64,000 bases of DNA from Isoetes taiwanensis. Taxonomy: Eukaryota > Streptophyta > Lycopodiopsida > Isoetales > Isoetaceae. The notes under the pieces are model-generated. The model searched no databases and was not told the DNA's origin. It worked only from the letters and a program-made list of their open reading frames with translations. This document shows, in pieces, positions 11,501 to 24,151 of this stretch. Position 1 is the first letter of the stretch, and each line of letters starts with the position of its first letter. The position numbers and the translations under genes were made by a program. Location: NCBI GenBank assembly GCA_021234155.1, contig JAJEKV010000239.1, forward strand, positions 372,001 through 436,000, in the 5' to 3' direction.

Positions 11501-12981
11501 CCCTCTCCCCCACACTCTTTGGCCTATACATTGATCGGTTGGCGGATTGGCACATCTCATGCATCACACAATCCGGCAACTCATATATCTTGATGATGTC
11601 AACCTCATGGCCTATACTCGGAGGACATGCGGTGTCACTGGATGCTCTTGACACTTTTTTGCCGAAATTCAGCGGCATGCGAGTTAACTTGACCAAAACT
11701 AGGGTCAACATTAGTTGCATCGTCCGTCGACCAAGGCTTCCCACCTTCACTTACCGGGGCAAGAGGTAGAGGTGGCTCAGACCTACAAGTACCTTGGGGA
11801 TTGAGTTCTCAACTACCACCCATTGGGATGCGGCTCTCGGGTTTGGGTCCCCGGCGGGTTGGAAAGCACTATATGCCATGCTAACAACGACCACAAGTGA
11901 GAGTTATGCTACTGGGGCCAATATATCACATTTGTTTTCGGGCCTTGGTTGGCCGGGTCCTTTTGTATGGGGGCGAAGTGGGGTTTCGTGATATCCTCAA
12001 CACCGGAATGACCTCGGCAGTCGGAGAGAAGGCCTTCTTGTATGCGGGCCCGGGGTGAAGTCCACGATTTCGTAGATCCTATCTCAAATTGAGACATGCT
12101 TTCTACCCCTTCAGCGGGCTGCATTGGAGCGCCATATCGTTTACTTCCAAAAGGTGGTCGCTATGGCTGATACACGGCTTGCCCCATCTTGCTTTGGCCA
12201 TAGCGATGGGTCCCCAAGCGCCTGAAATCCAACATGGAAAGACAAGCAAGCTCGGTGGTTTCACTTATTTGGAAGCGTCATGAGCAAAACAGAATCGTCG
12301 TGTCGGGACAAAGAAAGATCGCGAGGCACTTAAAATAATGCACGGATGCTACTTTCCTTCGCCAAGCTCTACGGGATGCAGAGGCTCAATTCGACGCGTT
12401 AAGTCAGCACACTATAAGCGCAAGTCAATCCTAGGCTATTGACAAGAGGCCCACACCGTTACTTGTACACCACCCGGTTGCCCATGAAGAAATGGACTTA
12501 TAGCTTCCATTCAAGACGGGCACATCTTACCGCATTGAAATAGAAATTGGGCTCGGGAAGCACGAGAGCAAAGGCTTTTTGTAAATGTTGCCACCGGTAT
12601 GATTGAGGATGAATGTCATACTCTCCAGTCTGCCCCCGGCATTTGCCCATATCCCAGAGAGGTATGTTCGACTACTAGTGCCCGCCATAGTAATTGCATC
12701 GCTTATTGACTCGGCGCAAGTGGGTTTGTTGGGGTCATACCTCAGTGAGGTTATGGATGCACGCAAACTTCGTTTGTGTCGGACGGTCTTGAAACTGTCC
12801 TATGCAATTATCTCACCCCGCCAAAGATGCCTATTATCTGCTAAGGTTTTTCCTCGAAAACCCTTTCGGGCGGGGTTTTTAATCCCTCCGTAATAAACGC
12901 TTGTCGCTCTCTCTTTGTTTGGGTCCCATAGGCGGTTGGTCTCGTGGGACGCTTAAAACTATTCTATTCTATTCTATTCCA
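8580..12981 (+). mobile_element. Decayed LINE (APE endonuclease + reverse transcriptase), GC-rich
   Basis: Fragments of one polyprotein appear in order but in shifting frames. Endonuclease: FFLMETWEHAW at about 9,610-9,645, CYFPHAESNFYNTHLD near 9,818, then a GDF motif near 9,935. Linker: NGFDDEC near 10,566. Reverse transcriptase: PLSPTLFGLYIDRL at 11,494-11,545, YLDD at 11,586-11,597 in place of the usual YADD, and TYKYLGIEFS near 11,780-11,810. C-terminus: IEDECH at 12,600-12,618. The same motifs are better kept in the LINEs at 42-49 kb and 62.6 kb. The 3' end has the conserved terminal sequence followed by a (TATTC)n tail. The many stops show it is dead. The 5' edge is placed where GC content jumps. 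Confidence 0.8.
12960..12981 (+). repeat. (TATTC)n LINE 3' tail
   Basis: Four ATTCT-type pentamers directly follow the LINE terminus GTGGGACGCTTAAAAC. They take the place of a poly-A tail. Confidence 0.75.
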
Positions 12982-13228
12982 TAAAAACCAAAATCTACAT
13001 AGGTCAATATACCAACCTTTTTGACATTTTGTTGATCCGTACACCTAGATTTGCTGATGAACCTCCATCTGCATTTCGTTTTTCTCAAAAGAATAGAATA
13101 TGATTTTATCGTCCACCTGAGACCAACCGGCCTATGGAAAGGCATATGCATTTCTAATTTTCACCACCATTTCTAGAGTTTATCACAAATTGTACTTATG
13201 TCCGGCAACGCCGGGCACCCGTTACTAG

Positions 13229-14400
13229 TAACTATGGAGTTGAAAATTAAAACTTGCAACCTAATGTGATTTTGCGACATGCCCATGAGACTTGTATACT
13301 TGCAATTGCCATTGGCTCGTGTAGACTCCTTCATTACGCACCTCAAAACAACATGAAAGATTAAAACACACATAATTTATAAGCTTTCTAGAAAAGAGAA
13401 ATAAGAAATCATGAGATGTCAAGCACAAAAAATGGAGCATGGCAGAGGAGCAATGGGGAAAGAAATGAAGCATTCCTAAAATAATAGCAATTAAGGTTAT
13501 CAGCGAAATGATAATTGGGGGGCTTGTGTAGGATCAATTCCATAGCACAATAGTGCAGATATAGAAGTTAGTTGCACCAACATACATTATTGACATAAAG
13601 CAAGTGGATCAAGAATTGAAATTAAATTGCATGTGCCTGCAAATGATTACCTATGCTTGCATAAACTTAGCACATGCAGAGGATTTAAAGGCATAAGACA
13701 AATCTCCAAACCTGAAGTCCCTGTTTGTAAATAAACAACGATATGAGAAAATACAAACCAAAGATTCAATCAATCTTCGCATTGTTCGGGTGATTTCCAA
13801 GAGGAAAACTCGTTGCCTACTATAGTAATAACATGCAAATGCATCTCACATCCTTGTTTTGAGAATAGAAAGCAAGTTAAGACAGACAAAAAACAAATCT
13901 CCAGAATGTAGATTGTAATCAGTGAGATATGGAACACGTAATCTTCTTTTACAAATGGCATATCTCTTCTTTTAAAGCTTCTGGTCGTTTCTATGCTCCA
14001 GGCTTGCCAACTCTACTATCAATGCTTCTATTGTTTAAGAAGGCAATTTTATATTACCTTGCTTTATCCCGATCTATACTGGCAGCTTGTGCTTCAGCTC
14101 TAACTCTCTCAAGCTCTGCCACATTTAAACAAAGCATATACTCAGGAAAAAGTACAAAACATAAGCAAAAAATTACAACCTATCTGCATACAAAAATGTA
14201 ATAGCTGCCTTCAGCTGCAGGCAATATAGAAAAAAAGGATAGAAATAAATCGGCATCAACTGGGAACATCCCTAGAGATCTTAGGGAATTAGGATTCGTA
14301 CACGGTACATAAAAATTGCCCTCTTGCTTGGTACAAATCACTAAAACAGTTTAAACAAAGTTTACAGAGTTGCCCATTAGAGACAGTGCCATTTAAATGA
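13229..14400 (+). repeat. Tandem segment, copy 1 (~1,172 bp)
   Basis: First of three adjacent copies; it begins TAACTATGGAGTTGAAAA. It includes the coiled-coil exon region of the minus-strand candidate gene (about 14,046-14,110 here). Relative to copy 0 it lacks about 45 bp near 13,945 and the LINE insertion. The acceptor before the VYLQT exon is changed, so this copy is probably a pseudogene fragment. Confidence 0.88.
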
Positions 14401-15633
14401 TAACTATGGAGTTGAAAAGTAAAAACTTGCAACCTAATGTGATTTGCGACATGCCCATGAGACTTGTATACTTGCAGTGCCATTGGCTCGTCTACACTCC
14501 TTCATTATGCACCTCAAAAAGAACATGAAAGATTCAAATACATATTTATAAGCTTTCTAGAAAAGAGAAGTAAGAAATCATGAGATGTCAAGCACAAAAA
14601 TGGAGCATGGCAAAGGAGCCTTGGGGAAAGAAATGAAGCATTCTTAAAATAATAGCAAAGGAACAGTTAGCGAAATGATAACAGAGGGAGCGGGTTAGTG
14701 TAGCATCGGGTTCCACAAAGACAATAGTCTGCAGATATAGAAATTAGTTGCAACCAACATATATTATTGACATAAAGCAAGTGGTACGAACAGAGACATT
14801 AAATTGCATGTGCGCAAAAGATTACCTATGCTTGCATAAACTTAGCACGTCTTGCAGGAGGATTTAAGGGCGCAAGACAAATCTCCAAACTGAAGTCCTT
14901 GTTTGTAAATAAACACTGCATATGAGAAAATACAAACCAGCATTCAATCAACACTGCATTGTTCGATGATTTCCAAGAGGAAAACTCGTTGCGTACTATA
15001 GTAAAAACATGCAAATGCATCTCACATCCTTGTTTTGAGAATAGAAAGCAAGTTAAGACAGACAAAAAACAAATCTCCAGAATGTAGATTGTAATCAGTG
15101 AGATATGGAACACGTAATAGACACTAAATCAAATTGTAGATTAGTTCTCACCTTGCACATATGGAGACCAAAACTTTACAAATGGCATATCTCTTCTTTT
15201 AAAGCTTACGGTCATTTCTATGCTCAGCTTGCCAACTCTACTATCAATGCTTCTATTGTTTAAGAAGGCAATTTTATATTACCTTGCCTTATCCGATCTA
15301 TCTATTGGCGCCTTTGTGCTTCAGCTCTAACTCTCTCAAGCTCTGCCACATTTAAACAAAGCATATACTCAAGAAAAAAGTACGAACATAAGCAAAAAAT
15401 TACAACCTATCTGCATACAAAAATGTAATAGCTGCCTTCAGCTGCAGGCAATATAGAAAAAAAGAATAGAAATAAATCGGCATCAACTGGGAACATCCCT
15501 AGAGATCTTAGGGAATTAGGATTCGTATTACCACGACACAAAAAAAAATTGCCCTCTTGCTTGGTACAAATCACTAAAACAGTTTAAACAAAGTTTACTG
15601 AGTTGCCCATTAGAGACAGTGCCATTTAAATGA
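14401..15633 (+). repeat. Tandem segment, copy 2 (~1,233 bp)
   Basis: Second copy, with the same order of landmarks as copy 1. It keeps the stretch around 15,115-15,180 that copy 1 has lost, and the TGCAG acceptor near 14,920. Small indels break the coiled-coil exon near 15,295-15,320. It also has a short insertion near 15,527-15,545. Confidence 0.88.
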
Positions 15634-16776
15634 TAACTATGGAGTTGAAAAGTAAAAACTTGCAACCTAATGTGATTTGCAACATGCCCATGAGACTTGT
15701 ATACTTGCAGTGCCATTGGCTACACTCCTTAATTCTGCACCTCAAAAAGAACATGCAAGATTCAAACACATAATTTATAAGCTTTCTAGAAAAGAGAAGT
15801 AAGAAATCATGAGATGTCAAGCACAAAAATGGAGCATGGCAAAGGAGCAACAGGAAAGAAATGAAGCATCCCTAAAATAATAGCAAGGAATAGTTGCGCG
15901 AAATGATAACAGGGAGCAGTTGTGTAGGATCGGGTTCCACAAAGACAATAGTTTGAGATATAGAAATTAGTTGCAACTTAAAGCAAGTGACTCCGCAACA
16001 GAAATTAAATTGCATGTGCCGCAAATGATTACTTATGCTTGCATAAACTTAGCACATGCAGAGGGATTTAATGGGCGCAAGACAAATCTCCAAACCTAAG
16101 TCCCTGTTTGTAAATAAACACCGCATATGAGAAAATACAAACCAAAGATTCAATCAAGATCGCATTGTTCGATGATTTCAAGAGGAAAACTCGATTTGCC
16201 TACTATAGTAAAAACATGCAAATGCATCTCACATCCTTGTTTTGAGAATAGAAAGCAAGTTAAGACAGACAAAAAACAAATCTCTAGAATGTAGATTGTA
16301 ATCGATTGAGATATGGAATACGCGTAATAGATAAAATAAATCAAATTGTAGATTAGTTCTCACCTTGCACATATGGAGACCAAAACTTTACAAATGGCAT
16401 ATCTCTTTTTTTAAAGCTTCGTCGGTCGTTTCTATGCTCCCAGGCTTGCCAACTCTACTATCAATGCTTCTATTGTTTAAGAAGGCAATTTTATATTACC
16501 TTGCTTCATCCGAACTATCTTTTGGCGGCTTATTGCTTCAGCTCTAACTCTCTCAAGCTCTGCCACATTTAAACAAAGCATATACTGAGGAAAAAGTACG
16601 AAATATAAGCAAAAAATTACAACCTATCTCAGATTCAAAATGTAATAGTCGCCTTGATTGCGGGCAATATAGAAAAAAGGATAGAAATAAATCTAAGATC
16701 AACTAGGAACATCCCTAGAGATCTTGGGAATTAGGATTCGCACACCGTTGCATAAAAGTTGCCCTCTTGCTTGGTC
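15634..16776 (+). repeat. Tandem segment, copy 3 (truncated)
   Basis: Third copy; homology stops abruptly at GCCCTCTTGCTTGGT near 16,776. On the minus strand near 16,400-16,470 it keeps a longer reading (SIETTDEALKKEICHL) where copies 0 and 1 have lost bases and gained a stop. It therefore preserves an older form of that exon, although its upstream coiled-coil exon is damaged. Confidence 0.85.
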
Positions 16777-17639
16777 AGCCTCCTTTCCTTAAGGCAAAAC
16801 GTCGCTGCGGTAGAGTTTTTGCTTCAAAGGTCAAGCACACAATGCAAACCTCCCTCCTTCGGGATTCTCATATCGCCTTCTTGCACACTTAGACCCCTTT
16901 CGTGCCTATGTTCTTTATACGGATCACCATTATCACCCTTCTTCTTGAAACGTCCTTACCGCATATGTCATGTGCCCGTGAACCCAAACCGTGGGGCCGC
17001 TATGGCCTAGAAAGATAAGAGCGTGATCCTCTCGGGTGCCGACTTTCGCAATTTCTACAATCCTCCTTGCGGCGGCTTTCATGTCCGCAATGCCGTAGAT
17101 CTCCTCAATCGGTGGTCCCGGTAGATGTCACACGCCATGGCGAAAGGCCTTGCTTTCCCACCACCATTTGAGCTTGAGGTCGCATAAATCCATGCGATTA
17201 TATCCGATATGAGAATCACCCGGGGCTCGAGCCGCTCTTCAACAATTGTGGTTCTGGAAGAAGAAGCTTAAGAGCTTACCAAAGAGACTCGTATTAGGGC
17301 TCTTGTTCTTCCTTTTGAATTCAAACCATCCGTGATGAATGGTTGCCTAGGATCGCCCGCCTTATGACTCCCATCTTGCTTACCCGCTTCACCAATTTCA
17401 CATCTTCATCTCGAAATCCCTTCTTCCTCCTCTATTGGTCTTTTCTTCGCTTTCGTGCCTATGTTCTTGCACGAGTGCCGGCATCGAAAGAAAGTGGGAA
17501 ACAGAGGAAAAAAGAAAGGGAAAATTTCAAACTTCGAAAGGCCCCCGCAGGGAGAGAGAGGAAGCACAGACAAGGCTCAGACTACGGGTTTACGCTTCGC
17601 ACAAATACCAAAGCTTTACCATTTTAAAAAAGATGTATA
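16777..17639. other. Unassigned, moderately GC-rich
   Basis: It begins at the sharp end of copy 3 and ends at satellite array 2. Open frames at 16,759-17,010 and 17,343-17,627 show no recognisable domain, and the second becomes Lys/Arg-rich through a purine-rich tract. GTGCCTATGTTCTT occurs twice (about 16,900 and 17,455), which hints at an internal duplication. It may be a decayed mobile element. Confidence 0.3.
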
Positions 17640-18860
17640 ATCCCACCCTTAACATGACTTGTCCAAAAAAACCACTACTAAGTATTCAGATAAACCACCA
17701 CCCAGTGTCCACATGTGTATTTATATCTAATGTATAATTGCACCCTTAACATGGCTTGTCCAGAAAAACCACTACTCAAGTGTCCAGATAAACCACTATT
17801 GGATACACATGGGATAAATATATAGTGTATTTTGTACATCAATATTTGTACCCAATGTATATTGTCCAAAAAACCCACTACCTAGTGTCCAGAAAAACCA
17901 CCATCCAGTGTCCAGATAAACGATAAGTGTATAACACTCTTAAGTATAAATACGTTTGGCATAAATACATAGCATATTTATACATGTGTATTTATACCCA
18001 ATGTATAATCCCACCCTTAACATGACATCCAGAAAAACCACTACTAAACGCCCCCGATAAAACCAGCCCGATGTCCGTGATAAACCACTATTAGACAACA
18101 CTCTTTGGTGTAAATACGCTTGGGATAAATACAAAAGATGCATATTTAAACTCAACGATAATGCATTGCCCAAAAAGATGACTTGTCCAGAAAAGCCACC
18201 ACCTTCCAGAGAAACCACTGTCCAGTGTCCAAATAAACCACTAGTGGACAACTCCCTTAGGTGTAAATACCTTTAATATAAATACATAGGGTATATTGGA
18301 CATGAGTATTTGAAAATGTATAGAAAAACCACTACCCACCCTCGTGTCCGGAAAACCACTACCCGGTGTCCGGATAAACCACTCTTTGGATAACACTCTA
18401 GGGTACGAATACATTTGGTATAAATAACACAGAGTATTTTATACATGAGCATTTGAACTCTATACAATCTTACCTAGAAGTTGACTTGTCCAGAAAAACC
18501 ACCCGGTGTCCGGAAAAGACCACTACCCGGTGTCCGGATAAACCACTAGTGGACAACACCTTTGATATATTAAATGTGTTTGGTATAAATACATAGTGTA
18601 TTTTGTACATAAGTATTTGTACTCAAAGTATTGTCCTACCCGAACGTTGGTATAAATATATAGTGTATTTTGTACATGCATATTTGAACTCAACATATAA
18701 TCCTACCTAAAAGATGACTTATCCAGAAAAACCACCACCTAATGTCCAGAGAAACCACTACCCAGTGTCCAAATAAACAATTAGTGGAGAACTCCCTTTG
18801 GTATAAATATGTTTAATATAATGAGTATTTGTACTCAATATACAATCCTATCTTGAACAT
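17640..18860 (+). repeat. Tandem satellite array 2
   Basis: Same family as the array at 340-895: GACTTGTCCAGAAAAACCAC, GATAAACCACTA, TTTGGTATAAATACAT, TATTTTGTACAT and CCAATGTATAATCC recur in order. About seven degenerate units are present, with deletions making the spacing uneven. Several units show CCGG where others have CCAG or TCAG, a pattern expected from decay of methylated CpG. Confidence 0.85.
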
Positions 18861-20769
18861 GATTGGCGACTCAAGGTTGTATGTACTAAGTCTTCAGCTC
18901 CTATCCACATTTGCTAAGTATACATTGAAAACCCATACCACAAAAAAACATTTACTAAAGAACATGATCATTTGGTTTCATGGCAATTACAATTCTACAT
19001 CTTGGTTGCCCTCTAGATCCTACTTTTTTTGCGCTAATAATTGCTTGTATATTGTACATAATAATAAACAAATGCTATCCAACCACACTCTCAAAATCTA
19101 TTTAACTACTTCACAAAATTATTTGTCTTGAAAACTGTTGATCAACAAGCTTTTTACAAGTTGTATGGTTTGAAAGCTAGGATGAGAGATACCTATAGAG
19201 TTGGAATGGAAATAAAATTTAGGAAATTGCTCAACATTTCATTTTGAGTATAACTACAAGACAAACCTTAGACATAATGAATGTTTTTAATCTCTTATCT
19301 GATCCACTTACACTTGGGAGGTTGGATGATGATGTTTTCAACATCATTGGTGGAAACAATACCAGCCATTATCAGCCTCTCTTTCCATCTTTAGGAGGAA
19401 GACACCATGTTAATCAATCGCCTTCTTTGTTATCCTTTGTGGTGGTAACTCCAACTCAACAACAAATGGTTTTAGTGAAAGAATATGGTCCTCGAAGCAT
19501 ATTCTTGCATATCTTTGACCCTTGATATATAGGGCATGAAGAGGTCACATTTGTCGAGGATAAAATCTTTTGTCTTGTATTGCCTGCAGTTTGATTTAAG
19601 AGTTAGAATATGCACTTAAAAGGGATCAAAATATAGATATTTTAGAGTGTTACAGGTTTACTGTTGTAACACTAGAGCCTTCAAGTTGTTCAAGAACATC
19701 GATACAATTATGGACGATTCATGTGGTTCATTATTCAGGTTGAATCCAAATGCTTTTTTTAGGAAATTCATTGAACCAGTTCAAACATGAGAACAACTAA
19801 TCAAACTACAATTTTCGGTAGAAGAATTAACCTTGAGACACCTGGATAAGAAGAGGATTTTCCCTACAAGTCCGTGTGCCTAGCAAATTTTCAGCTTGCA
19901 TCCATTCAATAATGTATCTTCACTAGTCGAGACCGATATATGTTATGTCCTTGATATATGCCAAGGACATGGCATATATCGAAGATCCTCTTTGTTTCCT
20001 TAACTCTAGAAACCATCTGGATATAACAGAGTGATAAAACGAACTATTATGAAGATCGTTAAGCCTTTGCAGCAAAATAGAAGCTCTATCCATTTGAAAA
20101 ATCCATTACCAAAATCATCAAAATCCGCATGAGAACAAGCAAATATTCAAAGCCCATTCTTCTAAATTAGATGAAAAATCATGCTTAACTTTGTAAAATC
20201 ATGCAAATGCAAAATGCAAAAGATAACATCACAAAAAAATCGCGTCCAGAAATACCACTTTTTTTAAGAATCTAACCTTAGTGATTTTGGGGACAATAGA
20301 ATGAACCGCCATTAGGTTTCTCTTCTTCAATGTTTGGCGATGAGGTTCTTTGCCGGAAAGGCCCTTCTAGCTTTGCCTAAAGTGTGAAAAACAAGCCCAT
20401 GGCCTACAAACCCGTGAGCTGATAGATGAAGGCACCTAATCATCAATTTGCAAAGACAAAACCTTCCGATTACATGCTTGAGCCATCATCACCGTAGAAA
20501 ATGAAGCCTCAGATTTTAAGAAAATCACAAGGAAACCTCAAAATAAAAATGCCGCATGTTTTGAATATCGTTTCTACAAAAAGATTGTGATCTCTAAGAC
20601 TTACCAGATCGCATAAGAAACTAAAGTGAGTTCTCATGCGAGATAAGCCAGAGCTTTTGAAGATTCTTCCTAAAGGAATTCCTCCTAATGGCCATTGACC
20701 TTCTATTTTGTCTCAACGGACTAACTCTATATCTGCAAGAACTCGCTATAATCAAGAAGAAGTTTCCAA
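18861..20769. other. No gene recognised; one unassigned ORF
   Basis: A 93-codon plus-strand frame at 19,244-19,525 contains LLSDPLTLGRLDDDVFNIIG and reads protein-like, but I recognise no family. It has no clear start context or neighbouring exons. It could be an exon or captured gene piece. The rest is AT-rich with no motif. A strong hairpin at 19,934-19,981 is listed separately. Confidence 0.3.
19934..19981. other. 20-bp-stem hairpin
   Basis: CGATATATGTTATGTCCTTG is followed after 8 bases by CAAGGACATGGCATATATCG. The arms pair over 20 positions, with two T:G wobbles if transcribed. The stem is stronger than AT-rich background usually gives. Its function is unknown. Confidence 0.6.
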
Positions 20770-20774
20770 AATAG

Positions 20775-20998
20775 TGTTAATAATCGGGAACAAGCGGAAA
20801 ATTGTATGTATTGATGATTGATCCAAAGAGCACGGATCATGGCTTTACATAGTCAATTGAAGAGGCATGAGTTGCATCTCTTCATGAATGGACACTTACA
20901 CATCATCATGTCCTTTGACATGGATTGATGACGTGTACAAGCACAAACTGATTGTGTTTGTTCAGGGAGATTAATCCCTTAATTCATTACTGTTAATA
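20775..20998 (-). repeat. 3' LTR (224 bp)
   Basis: It runs from TGTTAATAATCGGG to CATTACTGTTAATA in plus orientation and is the intact LTR. It supplies the empty-site sequence (GATTAATCCCTTAATTC) for the insertion that splits the other LTR. Confidence 0.85.
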
Positions 20999-21014
20999 CT
21001 CCCCCTTAATCTTC
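20999..21014 (-). other. Polypurine tract
   Basis: On the minus strand GAAGATTAAGGGGGAG lies directly before the 3' LTR, the expected position for the plus-strand primer of an LTR element. Confidence 0.8.
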
Positions 21015-23184
21015 ATGAACAAACCTTCATATGATCTTTACGCGGCTTCATCTTGAAGTCTTCATGGCTCCTTTCTTTACTTGCAGCTTCATGATAAACA
21101 TTACCACCATAACGTGGTCTTCATTACTATGGGTGCCATCTAATGTGGGCTTATTCCCAAATTACAAGTTAGACGCCACTAGGGTTGTGGACTTACCCTT
21201 AACTTTGTAAGCTGCAATACTTGAACTATTCAAGTCTTTGGAAGTTTACAAGATCAAACTTCCAGAATAACTCCAACTACTCTTCACACATAAAATGGGT
21301 GTGCCAGTATATGGCTTTCCCTAACTTCTCCCCCTTTTGATCTTGGGAACTTCCAACAAGATCTAGGTTGAGAGTTTTTAGGTCTTGAGTGAACATTGTC
21401 ATCAAGGACCTAGAAGAGTTAGTGCCCTATGGAGTACCACTTAGAGGTGGCTTTAACATCATGTAGATGACCACTCATTTGTGGGTTTATGCATCCAAAT
21501 TATTATGGATGGTTTTATTATTTTGCATAATTTGAACAACTTATACGAGTATGATGACTTCAAGACTCTTGAGCTCGGTTGTGGCTGCTTCTAAGAGTCG
21601 ATAGTATTCGCCTTCGGTTGCCATAGAGAACTCTTCATTTTCGAATTATGAGTGCTTATGCTAGAGCAATCGTAAAATGCTCATAAGAAGATCTTTCAAG
21701 ATCGATATATCTCCTTCATAAGACTCAAGTGCCGTAAGAGATGAGGTCTTTGGAAATTTCTATGATAGAAATTGGGGATAGAGCACTCTCAAGAATTGGA
21801 GTGTCATCATCGTAAGTGATCTCAATTATCTCAAGAGGACTCTCATGAAATGGGGACCATTCAAGGAACCGGGTTCCTTGGTCTCTCCCCGGATGGTGTA
21901 AATGGTACATGGGTTCTTCGGAGCATTCTTTGATGCTTGGAGCAATAGTATGAGTTGAGGTCCAAATGTGAATGATGTGAATTCAATTCACAATCCATGA
22001 TTTTGACTCTTTTATTGGAAGTCTTAAATAATTACCGCATTATCATAAACAAATTCGAGAGTACTTCACCTTTCGGTTTGGAAGAGGTGAGTACTTGGAA
22101 CCGCCTTTGTGAGTTCAAGATTGTTCTCGCCGCAGTCTCTTCCCTTTGTCCATTTTTGTCGGCCACCAAGCTTAAAAATTCGTAAGGATTTTCTTGCTTG
22201 TTGAAAAGTGCTCCAAAATTAGAATAAATATCTGTTTGTAAAATATGAGGCTTGAGGAGGTGATCGAGGCTCGTCAAGGGTAATTGGAAGAACAGACCGA
22301 ATGGAGTCGATGTTGGAGCGTAGATAGTAAATTGGTGTTGAAAGCAAGACGAAGGGGCGGAAGGGTATGCGTGTAGAGCGCACCTCTTGGTTTCAGTTGG
22401 CCACGTGGCAAATTGTTGCCAAAAATTTCCTTGGGCGACGTATTTTGCCATAACGCCATATCCGGTCTTTGGTCCGGTCTAAAACCGAGTTTTCGTCATA
22501 AATCGTCCACGACTGTTGGAGATCTGGACAAAGCGGCATAGTTTTCAAGATAGCGTAATCCGATCACCCGCCGCAAAATAAGAAGATATTTTGGCTTCCT
22601 TACGCTATCGTTAAAGATGATTGAATACGTTTCCTCGGATATGCTATGAAATAGAATTACATTTGTTGTTCAAGGGAGTACCAACTCGATTGCCCTCCAT
22701 AAAATCCGAACTTCGGATTTTTACCCATTTTGCAATTTCCTTTGCATAAAGGAATTAGGGTCCGAATACTTCATGGATCTCTCGCAATTGCCTTACTGTG
22801 CATCTCTCTTGAGATTTGCATGCAAATTTATGCATTTTCCTCGATTGTCTTGTTCATTTGGAATAAACTGAAAGCATCATTTGATGGCTGCAAAGATGAT
22901 TTCTCTGCCTTCATAGCCTTCATGGTCGGAGACCGTAACATGAATTTAAGGTGGGGGATGTCAATTCAAAATTTCTTGTATAGAAGTGATAATTATGCTT
23001 CAATGAGCAATGTCTTGGCAAAGATGATCTCGGCCGCTTTATGTGCTTGCTTAAGATTTAGAGAAAAAAATTTAGGATTTTGATAAACCTTAATTTCTTC
23101 CGCAGTGTCCAGGATCGTTCGCTTGAATGTTGCTTGGGTTGGGCTGCTCTACAAGGCAGCCCTTGATTTCTTCAACCTTTTAAC
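21015..23184 (-). other. Degenerate internal region of the LTR element
   Basis: This stretch lies between the polypurine tract and the primer-binding site. Open frames exist at 22,032-22,451 (minus) and 22,730-23,083 (plus), but neither shows a zinc knuckle, an aspartic protease motif or RT/integrase motifs. It is probably non-coding filler or badly decayed gag. Confidence 0.5.
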
Positions 23185-23198
23185 GAGGCTCGATACCA
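23185..23198 (-). other. Primer-binding site (initiator-Met tRNA type)
   Basis: On the minus strand TGGTATCGAGCCTC starts directly after the 5' LTR. It closely resembles TGGTATCAGAGC, the initiator-Met tRNA-complementary site of plant copia-like elements. Confidence 0.8.
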
Positions 23199-23766
23199 TG
23201 TTAATAATTAGGAACAAGCGGAAAATTGTATGTATTGATGATTGATCCAAAGAGCCCGGATCATGGCTTTACATAGTCAATGAAGAGGCATGAGTTGCAT
23301 CTCTTCATGAATGGACACTTACACATCATCATGTCCTTTGACATGGATTGATGACGGTACAAGCACAAACCGATTGTGTTTGTTCGTGGAGATTAATCCC
23401 TTAACGTCCCCGGTCCTCATCCTTTTGCTCTAGGAATTAATCTCAACCGATTCGTTTTGAAGTGCTATATCCAGTAACATTATTAGACCAATTTGTTATG
23501 GCCATAACAAGCATGTTATGGCCATAACAATCGTGTTCAAAATTTCTTTGGTCATCAAAAAAATAGGGAAACAGAGATTTCGGAAGAGTGCAGATCTGCG
23601 TAAGGATCTGCGCAGAAGAAAGTGTCCACGAAGGAGGATGCGGAAGGATCACGGATTTGGGGCTGCTTTTGGTTGTAAAGGCATGGCAATCGATCCTTTT
23701 CACGCCTAATCCGTCATGGTCGGTTTTGTTAAGGGAGGACGTCGGTACGCATCCGGAAAAGGGGAC

Positions 23767-23866
23767 AATCACTCTTAGCAGATCCGACACAAGAATCAAC
23801 CTTAGTAGATCCGATACCAAAGAATCACTCTTAGTAGATCCGACACCGAGAATCACTCTTAGCATG
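23767..23866 (+). repeat. 27-29-bp minisatellite, about 3.5 units
   Basis: AATCACTCTTAGTAGATCCG-type units start at 23,767, 23,794, 23,823 and 23,851, the last incomplete. Adjacent units without spacers exclude a CRISPR array. Confidence 0.85.
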
Positions 23867-24151
23867 ATCGCTTCTTAGTCCGGGCCCCGAGATTTGATTC
23901 GTGAACCTCTGCTGGAGCCGCTCTTTCCCAAACAGAATTAAAGGCATCTCAAGAAAGGCATCTAAAGAGTCGCTAAACCGTGATTGCGTAAGTTCTTCTT
24001 TGGATCTGGCCGGCAAACCCCAAGATTTGTCTGCCGCATTTGTGAGCCGCACAAGTTTCTTCCGGTTTCTTAGGGATTTTCACGGATTTCTTCCGTTTTG
24101 AAGCCAAGAACTCGTACTCGTGTAAAAAGGACTCGCCCAGGACGTTAAGGC

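Noticed and set aside
22032-22451. Possible gag ORF in the LTR element
   Set aside because: No zinc knuckle or capsid-like pattern is visible, and the frame is isolated.
23767-23866. CRISPR-like repeated units
   Set aside because: Units are adjacent with no spacers and vary internally; it is a minisatellite in plant-type DNA.
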